DNA of 64,000 nt from Microbacterium murale (GTDB lineage: Bacteria; Actinomycetota; Actinomycetes; Actinomycetales; Microbacteriaceae), in contig NZ_BMCM01000001.1 in the NCBI RefSeq assembly GCF_014635185.1, positions 1 to 64,000 on the forward strand. Reading direction: 5' to 3'. The position numbers and the translations under genes are program-made. Shown one piece after another: positions 44,555-55,891 of the stretch (position 1 is its first letter; each line of letters starts with the position of its first letter). The notes beneath the pieces are model-generated. The model saw only the letters and a program-made list of their open reading frames with translations. It did no database searches and was not told where the DNA came from.

Positions 44555-45145
44555 TCACGCCTTGGCGTCGTCGGCCGCGAACGGGAAGCCGAGGTGACGC
44601 AGCAGCGCACGACCCTCGTCATCCGTCTTCGCCGTGGTCACGACGGTGATGTCGAATCCACGGACACGGTCGATCTTGTCCTGATCGATCTCGTGGAACA
44701 CGCTCTGCTCCTGGAGACCGAAGGTGTAGTTGCCGTTGCCGTCGAACTGCTTGCCCGACAGGCCGCGGAAGTCGCGGATGCGGGGCAGGGCGAGCGAGAC
44801 GAGACGGTCGACGAACTCCCACGCACGGTCGCCACGGAGGGTGACGTGCGCGCCGATGGCCTGGCCCTCGCGCAGTTTGAACTGCGCGATGGACTTGCGG
44901 GCCTTCGTGACGATCGGCTTCTGCCCGGTGATCTTGGTGAGGTCCTCGACCGCGCCATCGATCACCTTGCTGTCACGAGCCGCCTCACCGACACCGGTGT
45001 TGACGACGACCTTGACGAGGCCGGGGATCTGCATCACGTTCTTGTAGCCGAACTCGTCCTGCAGCTTCTGCTGGATCTCGGCCTTGTACTTCTGCTTCAG
45101 GCGCGGCTGGATCTTGCCAGCCGGCGCGGCAGTGTCGGTGCTCAT
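44555..45145 (-). CDS. rplE: 50S ribosomal protein L5
   Basis: The 196-residue protein contains [20 protein letters not shown] (near 39) and the C-terminal [19 protein letters not shown]. It binds 5S rRNA and P-site tRNA. Its start overlaps the rplX stop (TGATG). Confidence 0.97.
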   Translation of the reverse strand: MSTDTAAPAGKIQPRLKQKYKAEIQQKLQDEFGYKNVMQIPGLVKVVVNTGVGEAARDSKVIDGAVEDLTKITGQKPIVTKARKSIAQFKLREGQAIGAHVTLRGDRAWEFVDRLVSLALPRIRDFRGLSGKQFDGNGNYTFGLQEQSVFHEIDQDKIDRVRGFDITVVTTAKTDDEGRALLRHLGFPFAADDAKA

Positions 45146-45504
45146 CAGAGGTCCTTACCGCTCTTCTTCGCGTAACGCACGCGGACGGTGCGCTTGACGC
45201 CGTCCTTGGTCCGCTCCTCGACCCGGTGACCGACACGAGTCGGCTTCTTGGTCTCGGGGTCGACGACTGCGACGTTCGAGATGTGGATGGGGGCCTCGAT
45301 GGTCTCGATGCCGCCCGTCTTGGTGCCACGCTGCGTCTGGCCGACGCGGGTGTGCTTGGTGACGTAGTTCACGCCTTCGACGATGACGCGGTTGCGCTCG
45401 GCGAAGATCTCGAGGACCTTGCCCTGCTTGCCGCGGTCGCCGCCGCGCTCGGGCTTGGCACCCGAGATGACCTGAACCAGGTCGCCCTTTTTGATTTTCG
45501 CCAT
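45145..45504 (-). CDS. rplX: 50S ribosomal protein L24
   Basis: The 119-residue protein has an N-terminal KOW motif ([20 protein letters not shown]) and the L24 middle [14 protein letters not shown]. It starts 50S assembly by binding the 5' end of 23S rRNA. It follows rplN by 2 bases. Confidence 0.97.
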   Translation of the reverse strand: MAKIKKGDLVQVISGAKPERGGDRGKQGKVLEIFAERNRVIVEGVNYVTKHTRVGQTQRGTKTGGIETIEAPIHISNVAVVDPETKKPTRVGHRVEERTKDGVKRTVRVRYAKKSGKDL

Positions 45505-45506
45505 GA

Positions 45507-45875
45507 TCAGATAACCTCCGGCGCGAGCGAGACGATCTTCATGAACTTCTTGTCGCGAAGCTCACGGCCGACCGGTCCGAAGATGCGGGTGCCGCGAGGC
45601 TCCCCGTCGGTCTTCAGGATGACGGCGGCGTTCTCGTCGAACTTGATGTAGGAGCCGTCCGGACGACGGACTTCCTTCTTGGTACGGACGATGACCGCCT
45701 TGACGACGTCGCCCTTCTTGACGTTTCCGCCCGGGATCGCGTCCTTGACCGTAGCGACGATGGTGTCACCCAGACCTGCGTAACGGCGGCGTGAGCCACC
45801 GAGAACGCGGATCGTGAGAAGCTCCTTCGCACCGGTGTTGTCGGCGACCTTGAGGCGGGATTCCTGCTGAATCAC
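45507..45875 (-). CDS. rplN: 50S ribosomal protein L14
   Basis: The 122-residue protein starts [20 protein letters not shown] and is the standard length. It forms an intersubunit bridge and is the binding site of the silencing factor RsfS. It lies 26 bases after rpsQ. Confidence 0.97.
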   Translation of the reverse strand: MIQQESRLKVADNTGAKELLTIRVLGGSRRRYAGLGDTIVATVKDAIPGGNVKKGDVVKAVIVRTKKEVRRPDGSYIKFDENAAVILKTDGEPRGTRIFGPVGRELRDKKFMKIVSLAPEVI

Positions 45876-45901
45876 TATTACTCCTTAAGCAAGCCGGAGG
45901 C

Positions 45902-46216
45902 TTACTTGGCCTTTTCGACGATCTCGACCAGGCGCCAGCGCTTCGTGGCGCTGAGCGGACGGGTCTCACTGATGACAACGAGGTCGCCGATGCCCGCCGA
46001 GTTGGTCTCGTCGTGCACCTTGCGCTTCTCGGTACGGCGGATGACCTTGCCGTAGAGCGGGTGCTTCACGCGGTCTTCGACCTCGACGACGATGGTCTTG
46101 TCCATCTTGTCGCTGACGACGTAGCCGCGCTGCGTCTTGCGGTAGCCGCGGGCGTTCTCGTCACGCACATCGTGCGAGACGGGAGCTTCCACTGCCGCTT
46201 CCTTCTTGGTGGCCAT
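45902..46216 (-). CDS. rpsQ: 30S ribosomal protein S17
   Basis: The 104-residue OB-fold protein has [20 protein letters not shown] (near 29) and [15 protein letters not shown] near the end, both typical of S17. About 20 extra residues ([15 protein letters not shown]) precede the core. Its start overlaps the rpmC stop (TAATG). Confidence 0.97.
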   Translation of the reverse strand: MATKKEAAVEAPVSHDVRDENARGYRKTQRGYVVSDKMDKTIVVEVEDRVKHPLYGKVIRRTEKRKVHDETNSAGIGDLVVISETRPLSATKRWRLVEIVEKAK

Positions 46217-46533
46217 TACTCAGCCTTCCCTTCGGCGTCAGCCGAGGCATCCTCGGACTTCTTCGCCTTCGACTTGGACGCCTTCTTGGCCGGGGCCGGT
46301 GCAGCGGCAGGCGTCGCACGGATGCCCAGCTCGCGTTCGCGGATCACGGTGTACAGGCGCGCGATGTCGCGCTTGACGGCGCGGATGCGGCCGTGGCTCT
46401 CCAGCTGGCCGGTGGCCGACTGGAAACGGAGGTTGAACAGCTCCTCCTTGGCCTTACGCAGCTCCTCGACGAGGCGCTGGTCTTCGAACGTGTCGAGCTC
46501 TGCCGGAGCGAGCTCCTTGGTGCCGATCGCCAT
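46216..46533 (-). CDS. rpmC: 50S ribosomal protein L29 with C-terminal tail
   Basis: Residues 1-73 are a complete L29 ([33 protein letters not shown]). About 30 further residues are Ala/Lys then Asp/Glu-rich, ending [11 protein letters not shown]29 lies at the peptide exit, where trigger factor and SRP dock. The ATG at 46533 overlaps the rplP stop (TAATG). Confidence 0.95.
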   Translation of the reverse strand: MAIGTKELAPAELDTFEDQRLVEELRKAKEELFNLRFQSATGQLESHGRIRAVKRDIARLYTVIRERELGIRATPAAAPAPAKKASKSKAKKSEDASADAEGKAE

Positions 46534-46952
46534 TACGCGTCGCCCTCCTCGCGCTTGATGATGCGTGCCTTGAGAGGCAGCTTGTGAATGGCTCGGGTCA
46601 GTGCTTCGCGAGCAAGTTCCTCGCTGACGCCTGCGACCTCGAAGAGGACGCGACCCGGCTTGACGTTGGAGACCCACCACTCAGGCGAACCCTTACCGGA
46701 ACCCATGCGGGTTTCGGCCGGCTTCTTCGTGAGCGGACGGTCCGGGTAGATGTTGATCCACACCTTTCCACCGCGCTTGATGTGACGCGTCATCGCGATA
46801 CGAGCTGCCTCGATCTGACGGTTGGTCACATAAGCGGGCGTGAGGGCCTGGATGCCGTATTCGCCGAAGGAGACCTTCGTGCCGCCGGTAGCGTGCCCGG
46901 TACGACCCGGGTGGTGCTGCTTGCGGAACTTGACCTTACGGGGGATGAGCAT
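46533..46952 (-). CDS. rplP: 50S ribosomal protein L16
   Basis: The 139-residue protein starts [20 protein letters not shown] and contains [20 protein letters not shown] (near 82), the L16 signature. It positions A-site tRNA and completes the peptidyl transferase centre. It overlaps rpsC and rpmC by one base on each side. Confidence 0.97.
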   Translation of the reverse strand: MLIPRKVKFRKQHHPGRTGHATGGTKVSFGEYGIQALTPAYVTNRQIEAARIAMTRHIKRGGKVWINIYPDRPLTKKPAETRMGSGKGSPEWWVSNVKPGRVLFEVAGVSEELAREALTRAIHKLPLKARIIKREEGDA

Positions 46953-47701
46953 TATGCCGACGCTCCTTCTGCAACAGGTGCCTCGTTGCGCGGGCCACGA
47001 CGACGGTCGCCGCCACGGTCGCGCGAAGGCTTCTGGTTGGCCTGCTCGCGAGCAAGCTCCTTGGCGGTGAGATCGCCCTTGTAGATCCAGACCTTCACGC
47101 CGATGCGGCCGAAGGTGGTCCGTGCCTCGTAGAAGCCGTAGTCGATGTTCGCGCGCAGCGTGTGCAGCGGCACACGACCCTCGCGGTAGAACTCCGAACG
47201 GCTCATCTCGGCGCCGCCGAGGCGGCCGGAGACCTGGATGCGGATGCCCTTGGCACCAGCGCGCTGCGCGCCCTGGAGGCCCTTGCGCATCGCACGACGG
47301 AACGCCACGCGAGCAGAGAGCTGCTCGGCGATGCCCTGTGCGACGAGCTGAGCGTCAGCCTCGGGGTTCTTGACCTCGAGGATGTTCAGCTGGATCTGCT
47401 TGCCCGAGAGCTTCTCGAGGTCGCCACGGATGCGCTCGGCCTCAGCACCACGACGACCGATCACGATGCCCGGACGGGCGGTGTGGATGTCGACGCGGAC
47501 GCGGTCACGGGTGCGCTCGATCTCGATGTTCGAGACACCGGCGCGGTCGAGCTGCTTCTTGAGCAGGTTACGGATCTTGATGTCCTCGGCCACGTAGTCG
47601 GCGTAACGCTGACCTGCCTTGGTCGAGTCCGAGAACCAACGCGAGACGTGATCCGTCGTGATTCCGAGGCGGAAGCCGTACGGGTTTACCTTCTGTCCCA
47701 T
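46952..47701 (-). CDS. rpsC: 30S ribosomal protein S3
   Basis: The 249-residue protein starts [20 protein letters not shown], with a KH domain ([17 protein letters not shown] near 75) and a C-terminal S3 domain. It helps unwind mRNA at the entry site. The basic tail ([15 protein letters not shown]) is longer than in E. coli. Its start overlaps the rplV stop (TAATG). Confidence 0.97.
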   Translation of the reverse strand: MGQKVNPYGFRLGITTDHVSRWFSDSTKAGQRYADYVAEDIKIRNLLKKQLDRAGVSNIEIERTRDRVRVDIHTARPGIVIGRRGAEAERIRGDLEKLSGKQIQLNILEVKNPEADAQLVAQGIAEQLSARVAFRRAMRKGLQGAQRAGAKGIRIQVSGRLGGAEMSRSEFYREGRVPLHTLRANIDYGFYEARTTFGRIGVKVWIYKGDLTAKELAREQANQKPSRDRGGDRRRGPRNEAPVAEGASA

Positions 47702-48099
47702 TACTTGCTCGCCTTCTTCTTGCTTTCGCCCTCGGCTGCCGTGGCAACCTCAGGCGTCGAGAGCACGACCGTGATGTGGCTCGTGCGCTTCTTGATCTGG
47801 AAAGCGCGACCCTGTGCGCGGGGGCGGAAACGCTTGAGCGTCGTGCCCTCGTCGACGTACGCGTTGACCACGTACAGGTCCTGCTCGTCGAGGTACTCGC
47901 CGTCACGATCCGCCTTCACCTGCGCGTTGGCCATGGCCGACGCGACAAGCTTGTAGATCGGCTCACTGGCGCTCTGTGCTGCGAACTTCAGGATCGCAAG
48001 AGCCTCCTGGGCCTGCTTGCCCTTGATGAGCGCGACGACACGACGAGCCTTCTGAGGGGTCACGCGGATGTGTCGCACGCGTGCGATGGACTCCACCAT
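47701..48099 (-). CDS. rplV: 50S ribosomal protein L22
   Basis: The 132-residue protein starts [20 protein letters not shown] and contains [20 protein letters not shown], the L22 beta-hairpin that lines the exit tunnel and is a macrolide-resistance hot spot. No deletion is seen in the hairpin. The ATG at 48099 is chosen over a longer open frame. Confidence 0.96.
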   Translation of the reverse strand: MVESIARVRHIRVTPQKARRVVALIKGKQAQEALAILKFAAQSASEPIYKLVASAMANAQVKADRDGEYLDEQDLYVVNAYVDEGTTLKRFRPRAQGRAFQIKKRTSHITVVLSTPEVATAAEGESKKKASK

Positions 48100-48124
48100 T
48101 TCTCTCTCCTCTATCGTCCCCGCG

Positions 48125-48406
48125 TCAGCGGCGACGGCCCTTCTTGTCGTCCTTCTCGTGGCCGCGGAAGGTGCGGGTGGGCGCGAACTCGCCCAGCTTG
48201 TGACCGACCATGGTCTCGGTGACAAACACAGGAATGTGCTTGCGACCGTCGTGGACCGCGATCGTGTGACCCAGCATGGCCGGGATGATCATGGACCGGC
48301 GAGACCAGGTCTTGATGACGTTCTTGGAACCGGCTTCGTTCTGCACGACGACCTTGCGAAGCAGGTGCTCGTCGACGAAGGGGCCCTTCTTGAGACTCCG
48401 TGGCAT
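48125..48406 (-). CDS. rpsS: 30S ribosomal protein S19
   Basis: The 93-residue protein starts [20 protein letters not shown] and has [18 protein letters not shown] near its end. It pairs with S13 at the 30S head. It lies between rplB and rplV. Confidence 0.97.
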   Translation of the reverse strand: MPRSLKKGPFVDEHLLRKVVVQNEAGSKNVIKTWSRRSMIIPAMLGHTIAVHDGRKHIPVFVTETMVGHKLGEFAPTRTFRGHEKDDKKGRRR

Positions 48407-48418
48407 CTTCTTCTACTC

Positions 48419-49258
48419 CTACTTACGCTTCTTAGACGCGGTGCGACGACGAACGATGTACTTGTCGCTTTCCTTGTTGGCGTGACGGGTACGACCCTCT
48501 GCCTGACCCCAGGGGGTGACGGGGTGACGACCACCGGAGGTCTTACCCTCACCACCACCGTGCGGGTGATCGACCGGGTTCATGGCCACACCACGCACGG
48601 TCGGGCGGATGCCCTTCCAGCGGTTACGGCCGGCCTTGCCCCAGTTGATGTTCGACTGCTCGGCGTTGCCGACCTCGCCGATCGTTGCGCGGCAGCGTGC
48701 GTCGACGTTGCGGATTTCACCCGACGGCAGACGGAGCTGCGCGTAGATGCCTTCCTTGGCGACGAGACGAACGGATGCACCCGCGGAACGAGCCATCTTG
48801 GCACCGCCGCCGGGGCGGAGTTCGATCGCGTGGATCACGGTACCGGTGGGGATGTTCTTCAGCGGGAGGTTGTTACCCGGCTTGATGTCAGCCGATGCAC
48901 CCGACTCGACGACGTCGCCCTGCTTCAGCTTGTTCGGCGCGATGATGTAGCGCTTCTCGCCGTCGAAGTAGTGCAGCAGCGCGATGCGTGCGGTGCGGTT
49001 GGGGTCGTACTCGATGTGAGCGACCTTGGCATTGACGCCGTCCTTGTCATTGCGACGGAAGTCGATGACGCGGTACTGGCGCTTGTGGCCACCACCGATG
49101 TGACGGGTCGTGATGCGGCCCTGGTTGTTGCGACCACCGGTCTTCGAGAGCGGGCGCAGCAGCGACTTCTCCGGCGTCGATCGAGTGATCTCGGCGAAGT
49201 CAGCCACCGACGAGCCGCGGCGACCCGGGGTCGTGGGCTTGTACTTGCGAATAGCCAT
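48419..49258 (-). CDS. rplB: 50S ribosomal protein L2
   Basis: The 279-residue protein ends with the L2 signature [20 protein letters not shown] (near 225), including the histidine near the peptidyl transferase centre. It is needed for subunit joining. It starts 21 bases after rplW. Confidence 0.97.
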   Translation of the reverse strand: MAIRKYKPTTPGRRGSSVADFAEITRSTPEKSLLRPLSKTGGRNNQGRITTRHIGGGHKRQYRVIDFRRNDKDGVNAKVAHIEYDPNRTARIALLHYFDGEKRYIIAPNKLKQGDVVESGASADIKPGNNLPLKNIPTGTVIHAIELRPGGGAKMARSAGASVRLVAKEGIYAQLRLPSGEIRNVDARCRATIGEVGNAEQSNINWGKAGRNRWKGIRPTVRGVAMNPVDHPHGGGEGKTSGGRHPVTPWGQAEGRTRHANKESDKYIVRRRTASKKRK

Positions 49259-49279
49259 GATTGTCCTTTATCCCCCGGA

Positions 49280-49603
49280 TCAGCCGATTGCCGTGAAGAT
49301 GTCGATGGTGCCCGACTTCAGGCTCACGATGGCGCGCTTGGTGTCCTTGCGCTTTCCCGTGCCGAAGCGGGTGCGACGGGCCTTGCCGACGCGGTTGATC
49401 GTGTTGACCGACGCGACCTTGACGCCGAAGATCTTCTCGATGGCGAGCTTGATCTCGGTCTTCGTAGCACGCGGGTCGACGAGGAAGGTGTACTTGCCTT
49501 CGTCGATCAGCGAGTAGCTCTTCTCAGAGACGACCGGCTTCAGGATGATGTCGCGGGGGTCCTTGTTGAACGCCGACTGGAGGGCGCCTACCTGCTCGGT
49601 CAT
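49280..49603 (-). CDS. rplW: 50S ribosomal protein L23
   Basis: The 107-residue protein has [20 protein letters not shown] (residues 15-34) and the basic loop [20 protein letters not shown]23 is the docking site for trigger factor and SRP at the tunnel exit. Its ATG overlaps the rplD stop (ATGA). Confidence 0.97.
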   Translation of the reverse strand: MTEQVGALQSAFNKDPRDIILKPVVSEKSYSLIDEGKYTFLVDPRATKTEIKLAIEKIFGVKVASVNTINRVGKARRTRFGTGKRKDTKRAIVSLKSGTIDIFTAIG

Positions 49604-50262
49604 GCCGAGACCTCCTCGGTTGTGCCGGTCTTCGAGGCGATGAAGCCCTCGAGCGCGGCCTTGGTGAAGACGATGTCGTCAGAGACGAGCACGTCGTACG
49701 CGTTGAGCTGGTCGAACGTCAGCACGTGGATGTTCGCGAGGTTGCGAATGCTCTTCGTGGTGATGTCGTCGCCTCGTTCGATCACGAGGAGCACGTTCTT
49801 CGACGTGACGACTGTCGTGAGGAAGCTCACGGCAGCCTTCGTCGAAGGTGCACCGTCGATGCCGAAGGACTCGATGGCGTGCAGACGGTCGCCGCGGAAG
49901 CGGTCGCTGAGCGAGCCCAGGAGGGCGGCCGCGATCATCTTCTTGGGCGTGCGCTGCGAGTAGTTACGCGGCTTCGGGCCGTGGACGATGCCACCGCCGG
50001 TCATGTGCGGCGCGCGGATCGAGCCCTGACGGGCGTTACCCGTGCCCTTCTGCTTGAAGGGCTTGCGGCCGGCACCGGAGACCTCACCGCGACGCTTGGT
50101 CGAGTGGGTGCCCTGGCGAGCCGCCGCGAGCTGCGCGACGACGACCTGGTGGATGAGCGGAATGTTCGTCTTGACGTCGAAGAGCGCGGCGGGCAGCTCG
50201 ATCGAGCCTGCCTTCTTGCCGTCGGCCTTGAGGACGTCGAGCGCGAGAGACGAGTCAGCCAT
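49600..50262 (-). CDS. rplD: 50S ribosomal protein L4
   Basis: The 220-residue protein has the extended loop near residue 60 ([20 protein letters not shown]), which reaches the exit tunnel. In E. coli L4 represses the S10 operon by attenuation and at translation; whether it does so here is unknown, but the operon leader is long and structured. It follows rplC by 3 bases. Confidence 0.97.
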   Translation of the reverse strand: MADSSLALDVLKADGKKAGSIELPAALFDVKTNIPLIHQVVVAQLAAARQGTHSTKRRGEVSGAGRKPFKQKGTGNARQGSIRAPHMTGGGIVHGPKPRNYSQRTPKKMIAAALLGSLSDRFRGDRLHAIESFGIDGAPSTKAAVSFLTTVVTSKNVLLVIERGDDITTKSIRNLANIHVLTFDQLNAYDVLVSDDIVFTKAALEGFIASKTGTTEEVSA

Positions 50263-50265
50263 GGA

Positions 50266-50925
50266 CTAGGCCCCCTTCACTGCGTTGCGGACGTAGACGA
50301 TGCGGCCACGAGCACCGGGAACGGCGCCCTTGACGAGCAGCAGTCCCTTGTCGGTGTCGACGGCGTGCACCGTCAGGTTGAGAACGGTCACGCGCTCGCC
50401 GCCCATACGGCCGGCCATGCGCATGCCCTTGAAGACGCGGCTCGGGGTCGAGGACGCGCCGATCGAGCCGGGCTTGCGGTGGTTGCGGTGCGAACCGTGG
50501 GATGCCGAAACGCCCTTGAAGTTGTGGCGCTTCATGACACCCGCGGTGCCCTTGCCCTTGCTGGTGCCGACGACGTCGACCAGCTGGCCCGCCTCGAAGA
50601 GGCCGTCGACCGTGAGCTCCTGACCAAGCGAGTAGTCAGCAGCATCCGCAGTGCGGATCTCGGTGACGTGGCGGCGCGGCGTGACGCCGGCAGCCTCGAA
50701 GTGGGCCGTGAGGGGCTTGTTGACCTTGCGCGGGTCGATCTGACCTGCCGCGATCTGAACGGCGTTGTAGCCGTCCTTCTCGGGGGTGCGGATCTGGGTG
50801 ACCACGTTCGGTGCCAGCTCGATGACGGTGACGGGGACGAGCTTGCCGTCCGCGTTCCACACCTGGGTCATGCCGAGCTTGGTGCCCAGCATTCCCTTTG
50901 AAATCTTTGCGTTGATGTCAGCCAT
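50266..50925 (-). CDS. rplC: 50S ribosomal protein L3
   Basis: The 219-residue protein has the L3 signature [19 protein letters not shown] (near 121) and [16 protein letters not shown] near the start. It lies near the peptidyl transferase centre. It starts 8 bases after rpsJ. Confidence 0.97.
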   Translation of the reverse strand: MADINAKISKGMLGTKLGMTQVWNADGKLVPVTVIELAPNVVTQIRTPEKDGYNAVQIAAGQIDPRKVNKPLTAHFEAAGVTPRRHVTEIRTADAADYSLGQELTVDGLFEAGQLVDVVGTSKGKGTAGVMKRHNFKGVSASHGSHRNHRKPGSIGASSTPSRVFKGMRMAGRMGGERVTVLNLTVHAVDTDKGLLLVKGAVPGARGRIVYVRNAVKGA

Positions 50926-50933
50926 GTCGATCC

Positions 50934-51242
50934 TCAGAGCTTGATCTCGATGTTGACGTCAGCCGGAAGGTCGAGACGCATCAGCGAGTCGACTGCCTTG
51001 GGCGTCGGGTCGACGATGTCGATCAGACGCTTGTGGGTGCGCATCTCGAAGTGCTCGCGGCTGTCCTTGTACTTGTGGGGCGACCGGATGACGCACACGA
51101 CGTTCTTCTCGGTCGGAAGCGGCACCGGGCCGACGACAGTCGCGCCCGCACGGGTCACGGTGTCTACGATCTTGCGCGCCGACGAGTCGATGACCTCGTG
51201 GTCATACGACTTCAGGCGAATGCGGATTTTCTGTCCCGCCAT
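50934..51242 (-). CDS. rpsJ: 30S ribosomal protein S10
   Basis: The 102-residue protein starts [20 protein letters not shown] and contains [20 protein letters not shown], both canonical. It is also the NusE antitermination subunit that pairs with NusB. It is the first gene of the S10 operon, with about 275 bases of likely leader upstream. Confidence 0.98.
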   Translation of the reverse strand: MAGQKIRIRLKSYDHEVIDSSARKIVDTVTRAGATVVGPVPLPTEKNVVCVIRSPHKYKDSREHFEMRTHKRLIDIVDPTPKAVDSLMRLDLPADVNIEIKL

Positions 51243-51523
51243 TGTCTGTTCACTCTCTTTAAGGCGTCTTACCGTCCTGGGCCGGGTGACCCAGGGGCAT
51301 TGGACGCACGTCGACGCTGTTCGCGCCGGGCATCACTCTTCTTCTGTCAGCCCGCACGTCTCTCGACGCACGGCAGAACCTCCGTGAGGAGGTGGTTGCT
51401 GTTCTGCCACCCGCGGCCTAGGTCCCTGCGCGCGATCTCCGAGAAGATGACGCCGCCTATGCACTGCCCTGGTGGTGATCCGATGGGCACACAAAGTGCA
51501 CCGCCGGAATGTGGAACCTGTCT
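51243..51523 (-). other. S10 operon 5' leader, structured, no gene
   Basis: The gap before rpsJ holds no convincing gene. It contains a hairpin GGCAGAAC (51372-51379) with GTTCTGCC (51401-51408). Overlapping it is a second, ACCTCC (51378-51383) with GGAGGT (51388-51393) and a GTGA loop; they share bases 51378-51379. CTGGG/CCCAG near 51277-51295 lies closer to rpsJ. Alternating structures could regulate the operon. Confidence 0.5.
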
Positions 51524-51552
51524 ATTCTGCCAGCCGGATTTCACTTACGCAA
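51524..51552 (-). promoter_or_regulatory. candidate S10 operon promoter
   Basis: On the minus strand TTGCGT (51547-51552) and CAGAAT (51524-51529) are 17 nt apart. This predicts a start near 51517 and a 275-nt leader. It is a moderate match in the right place for a strong ribosomal promoter. Confidence 0.5.
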
Positions 51553-51634
51553 ACCCGGGCGTGTCGCGGTTTGCGGATCCGCTCCGCGAGCCTACCCGAG
51601 TCGTTCCGTGACCGTGTCGACGGGTCACCCCGGC

Positions 51635-51668
51635 GGCAGGGCGGAGCATCCCCATGCTCCGCCCTGCC
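51635..51668. other. 15-bp perfect hairpin upstream of the S10 promoter; no gene in 51553-51931
   Basis: GGCAGGGCGGAGCAT (51635-51649) pairs perfectly with 51654-51668 around a CCCC loop, flanked by CCCC and GGGG. The whole stretch 51553-51931 shows no gene with a family match or ribosome binding site. The hairpin may insulate the S10 promoter from upstream transcription or be a mobile palindrome. Confidence 0.5.
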
Positions 51669-51931
51669 TGGGGACGCGTTCAGCGCGAGGGGGCACGCCG
51701 AACGCAAGGATCCGGACGTGAAGGGACGCCCGAATCCTCGTCAAGGGCACGGCGGGGCGCCTGCGCGATGGCGCAGCGAGGCATCGGCGCACAGATGGCG
51801 CACGACACACGATGTTCCCCAAGATCGTTCCCCAGTTTTCAAGCACGGCCCCAGCCGTGCGTTTCGGTTCGTCGAACCCCTTCGACGTACCCGGCCGCGA
51901 GATCCCCAGGCGGCCTAGCTCATGCTACACG

Positions 51932-51970
51932 GAAAGGGACGACGCACTGAAGAAGTGCGTCGTCCCTTTC
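51932..51970 (-). terminator. terminator of the antitoxin-like gene
   Basis: A perfect 17-bp stem (GAAAGGGACGACGCACT at 51932-51948 with 51954-51970) and a 5-nt loop begins 12 bases past the stop. It separates this gene from the S10 region. Confidence 0.8.
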
Positions 51971-51982
51971 AGAGAAAAGTGT

Positions 51983-52195
51983 CTACTCGTTGCCGACGGC
52001 CTTGTCGGCGCCGTCGCGGATCTCGTCGATCTTGTCAGCAGCACCCGGCGCCAGCTTCTTGGCGAAGTCGGCCACGCCGTCGAGGACCTTGTCACTGATG
52101 TCCTCGGCCTGTTCGCTCTTGACGGCCTCGGCGATCTTGTCCTTGTTCTGCTCGTACAGGTCCTTGCCCTTGGTCGCGATGTCGTCGATGCCCAT
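51983..52195 (-). CDS. small antitoxin-like protein (Rv0909/MT0933 type)
   Basis: The 70-residue, highly charged helical protein starts MGIDDIATKGKDLYEQNKDK and resembles the small actinobacterial family named after the Rv0909 antitoxin. No toxin gene lies next to it, so it may instead be a CsbD-like stress protein. GGGGG precedes the ATG. It is flanked by terminators on both sides and is its own unit. Confidence 0.7.
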   Translation of the reverse strand: MGIDDIATKGKDLYEQNKDKIAEAVKSEQAEDISDKVLDGVADFAKKLAPGAADKIDEIRDGADKAVGNE

Positions 52196-52299
52196 ATCGG
52201 GTCCCCCTTGAGGTTGTGACGTCGACCGAGTATGCCGACGCCTCTCATTGTGCCCGGCATCCGCCGCGAAGGGAACCCTGCACCACTCGCACCGACGAC

Positions 52300-52331
52300 A
52301 AAGGGGCCGAGCCCGAAGGCTCGACCCCTTT
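52300..52331 (-). terminator. tuf terminator
   Basis: AAAGGGG (52300-52306) pairs with CCCCTTT (52325-52331), with an inner GAGCC/GGCTC stem and CGAA loop, 16 bases past the tuf stop. Confidence 0.75.
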
Positions 52332-52347
52332 GCTGAGAAGCAGATGC

Positions 52348-53538
<1,191 letters not shown>

Positions 53539-53615
53539 TTGGTCCTCCTCAGGACGTTCGTGTAGAGATTGCCGAGCACTGGATTGTGACCGGTTCCCTA
53601 CGGGGTTTGATTCTC

Positions 53616-53621
53616 AGTTTA
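53616..53621 (-). promoter_or_regulatory. candidate -10 of a tuf promoter
   Basis: TAAACT on the minus strand lies about 80 bases before the tuf start in an AT-richer patch just after the fusA hairpin. No good -35 is seen, so this is only a candidate. Confidence 0.3.
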
Positions 53622-53650
53622 GTAGAGAGAGCTTTGTGAAGTTGTGTGTT

Positions 53651-53677
53651 GTCCGGGCGGCCGCAGGCCGCCCGGAC
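53651..53677 (-). terminator. hairpin after fusA
   Basis: A perfect 12-bp stem (GTCCGGGCGGCC at 53651-53662 with 53666-53677) around a 3-nt loop begins 8 bases past the fusA stop. It probably attenuates read-through into tuf. Confidence 0.65.
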
Positions 53678-53685
53678 GGAAGGGC

Positions 53686-55800
53686 TTACTCGCCCTTGGT
53701 CTTCTGGACGATCTCGTCTGCCACGGCCCTGGGGACCTCGGCGTAGGAGTGGAACTCCATCGAGTACACCGCGCGACCAGAGGTCTTCGAGCGCAGGTCG
53801 CCGATGTATCCGAACATCTCAGACAGCGGAACCTGTGCACGGACGATCTTGATGCCGGTGGCATCTTCCATCGACTGGATCTGGCCACGACGCGAGTTCA
53901 GGTCGCCGATCACGTCGCCCATGTACTCCTCGGGTGTACGGACCTCAACGGCCATGAGCGGCTCGAGAAGAACGGGGTTCGCGCGTCGGAGAGCTTCCTT
54001 GAAGCCCATGGATCCAGCGATCTTGAACGCCATCTCCGAGGAGTCGACGTCGTGCGCCGCACCATCGACGATGGTCGCCTTGACGCCCACGATCGGGAAG
54101 CCGGCGAGAACGCCGACGTTCATGGCGTCCTGGAAACCGGCATCGATCGAGCCGATGTACTCACGCGGTATGCGACCACCGGTGACGGCGTTCACGAACT
54201 CGTAAGTCTTCTCGGCGTCCAGGTCGAGCGGCTCGATGTTGAACTGGATCTTCGCGAACTGACCCGATCCACCCGTCTGCTTCTTGTGGGTGTAGTCGTA
54301 CTTCTCGACCGACTTCTTGATCGTCTCGCGGTACGCCACCTGAGGCTTGCCGACGTTCGCCTCGACGTTGAACTCGCGCTTCATGCGATCCACGAGGATG
54401 TCGAGGTGCAGCTCGCCCATGCCCTTGATGGTCGTCTGACCGGTCTCGGGGTTGAGCTCCGTGCGGAAGGTCGGGTCCTCTTCAGCGAGCTTCTGGATGG
54501 CGACACCCAGCTTCTCCTGGTCGGCCTTGGTCTTCGGCTCGATGGCGACCTCGATGACAGGCTCGGGGAACGTCATCGACTCGAGGACGACCGGCGCTGC
54601 CGGGTCGGTCAGGGTGTCACCGGTGGTGGTGTCCTTCAGACCGATGACCGCGTAGATGTTTCCGGCGGTGACCGAGGGAACAGGGATCTCCTTGTTGGCG
54701 TGCATCTGGAAGATCTTCCCGATGCGCTCCTTCTTGCCCTTGGTCGAGTTGATGACCGCAGAGCCGGAATCGAGGTGACCCGAGTAGACGCGGACGTAGG
54801 TCAGGCGACCGAAGAACGGGTGCACGGCGACCTTGAACGCAAGAGCCGCGAACGGGTCGTTCGAGTCAGGGTTGCGCTCGATGATCGTGTCGTAGTCCTT
54901 CGGGTCGTGCGCCTGAATGGCACCGACGTCGAGGGGGTTCGGCAGGTAGTCGATGACCGCGTCGAGCATCGGCTGCACGCCGCGGTTCTTGAACGCCGAA
55001 CCGCACAGCACCGGGTAGATCTCAGAGGCGACCGTCAGCTTGCGGATCGCGCCCTTGATCTCGGCGACGGTGAGTTCCTCGCCACCGAAGAACTTCTCGA
55101 GCAGCGCGTCGTCGGTCTCGGCGACGGTCTCGAGGAGCAGCTGGCGGTACTCGGCAGCCTTCTCCTTGAGGTCGGCGGGGATCTCCTGGATGTCGTACTT
55201 GGCACCCATGGTCACGTCGCCCTTGGAGTCGCCCTCCCAGACGAGCGCACGCATCTCGACGAGGTCGATGACGCCGACGAAGTCGTTCTCAGCGCCGATG
55301 GGCAGCTGGATCACGAGGGGCTTCGCACCGAGGCGCTTGATGATCGTGTCGACGGTGAAGTAGAAGTCGGCGCCGAGCTTGTCCATCTTGTTGACGAAGC
55401 AGATGCGCGGGACGTTGTACTTGTCGGCCTGACGCCAGACGGTCTCGGACTGGGGCTCGACGCCCTCCTTGCCGTCGAAGACGGCGACTGCGCCATCGAG
55501 GACGCGCAGCGAACGCTCCACCTCGACGGTGAAGTCCACGTGACCGGGGGTGTCGATGATGTTGATCTGGTTCTTGTCCCAGTAGCAGGTCACGGCGGCA
55601 GACGTGATCGTGATGCCGCGTTCCTTCTCCTGCTCCATCCAGTCGGTCGTCGAGGCGCCATCGTGCGTCTCGCCGAGCTTGTGGTTGACGCCCGTGTAGA
55701 ACAGGATGCGCTCGGTGGTGGTGGTCTTGCCGGCATCGATGTGCGCCATGATGCCGATGTTGCGGACCTTGCTCAGGTCGGTGAGCACGTCTTGTGCCAC
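53686..55800 (-). CDS. fusA: elongation factor G
   Basis: The 704-residue GTPase has [16 protein letters not shown] (residues 19-34), [17 protein letters not shown] and [12 protein letters not shown], followed by domains II-V ([19 protein letters not shown]). It drives translocation. It sits in the standard str order rpsL-rpsG-fusA-tuf. Confidence 0.98.
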   Translation of the reverse strand: MAQDVLTDLSKVRNIGIMAHIDAGKTTTTERILFYTGVNHKLGETHDGASTTDWMEQEKERGITITSAAVTCYWDKNQINIIDTPGHVDFTVEVERSLRVLDGAVAVFDGKEGVEPQSETVWRQADKYNVPRICFVNKMDKLGADFYFTVDTIIKRLGAKPLVIQLPIGAENDFVGVIDLVEMRALVWEGDSKGDVTMGAKYDIQEIPADLKEKAAEYRQLLLETVAETDDALLEKFFGGEELTVAEIKGAIRKLTVASEIYPVLCGSAFKNRGVQPMLDAVIDYLPNPLDVGAIQAHDPKDYDTIIERNPDSNDPFAALAFKVAVHPFFGRLTYVRVYSGHLDSGSAVINSTKGKKERIGKIFQMHANKEIPVPSVTAGNIYAVIGLKDTTTGDTLTDPAAPVVLESMTFPEPVIEVAIEPKTKADQEKLGVAIQKLAEEDPTFRTELNPETGQTTIKGMGELHLDILVDRMKREFNVEANVGKPQVAYRETIKKSVEKYDYTHKKQTGGSGQFAKIQFNIEPLDLDAEKTYEFVNAVTGGRIPREYIGSIDAGFQDAMNVGVLAGFPIVGVKATIVDGAAHDVDSSEMAFKIAGSMGFKEALRRANPVLLEPLMAVEVRTPEEYMGDVIGDLNSRRGQIQSMEDATGIKIVRAQVPLSEMFGYIGDLRSKTSGRAVYSMEFHSYAEVPRAVADEIVQKTKGE

Positions 55801-55848
55801 AGGAGTGTCCTTATCTTCGTGATGTCGCTGAGCGACGAGGTGAAGGGT

Positions 55849-55883
55849 GCTCGGTCAGGGGCGGAGACCGCCCCTGACCGAGC
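55849..55883 (-). other. 16-bp hairpin between rpsG and fusA
   Basis: GCTCGGTCAGGGGCGG (55849-55864) pairs perfectly with 55868-55883 around a 3-nt loop, 8 bases past the rpsG stop. It is strong enough to be an attenuator within the str operon. Confidence 0.6.
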
Positions 55884-55891
55884 GAAGCTGT

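Noticed and set aside
45961-45970. Extra GGGTCTCAC match to the 37-bp element
   Set aside because: It lies inside rpsQ, encodes conserved residues and has no partner arm at the fixed distance.
51347-51544. 65-codon minus-strand frame in the S10 leader gap
   Set aside because: It lacks a ribosome binding site, overlaps the candidate promoter and shows no family resemblance.
51654-51950. 98-codon plus-strand frame in the gap before the antitoxin-like gene
   Set aside because: It spans a hairpin and a terminator arm and has shadow-like composition, so it is probably non-coding.
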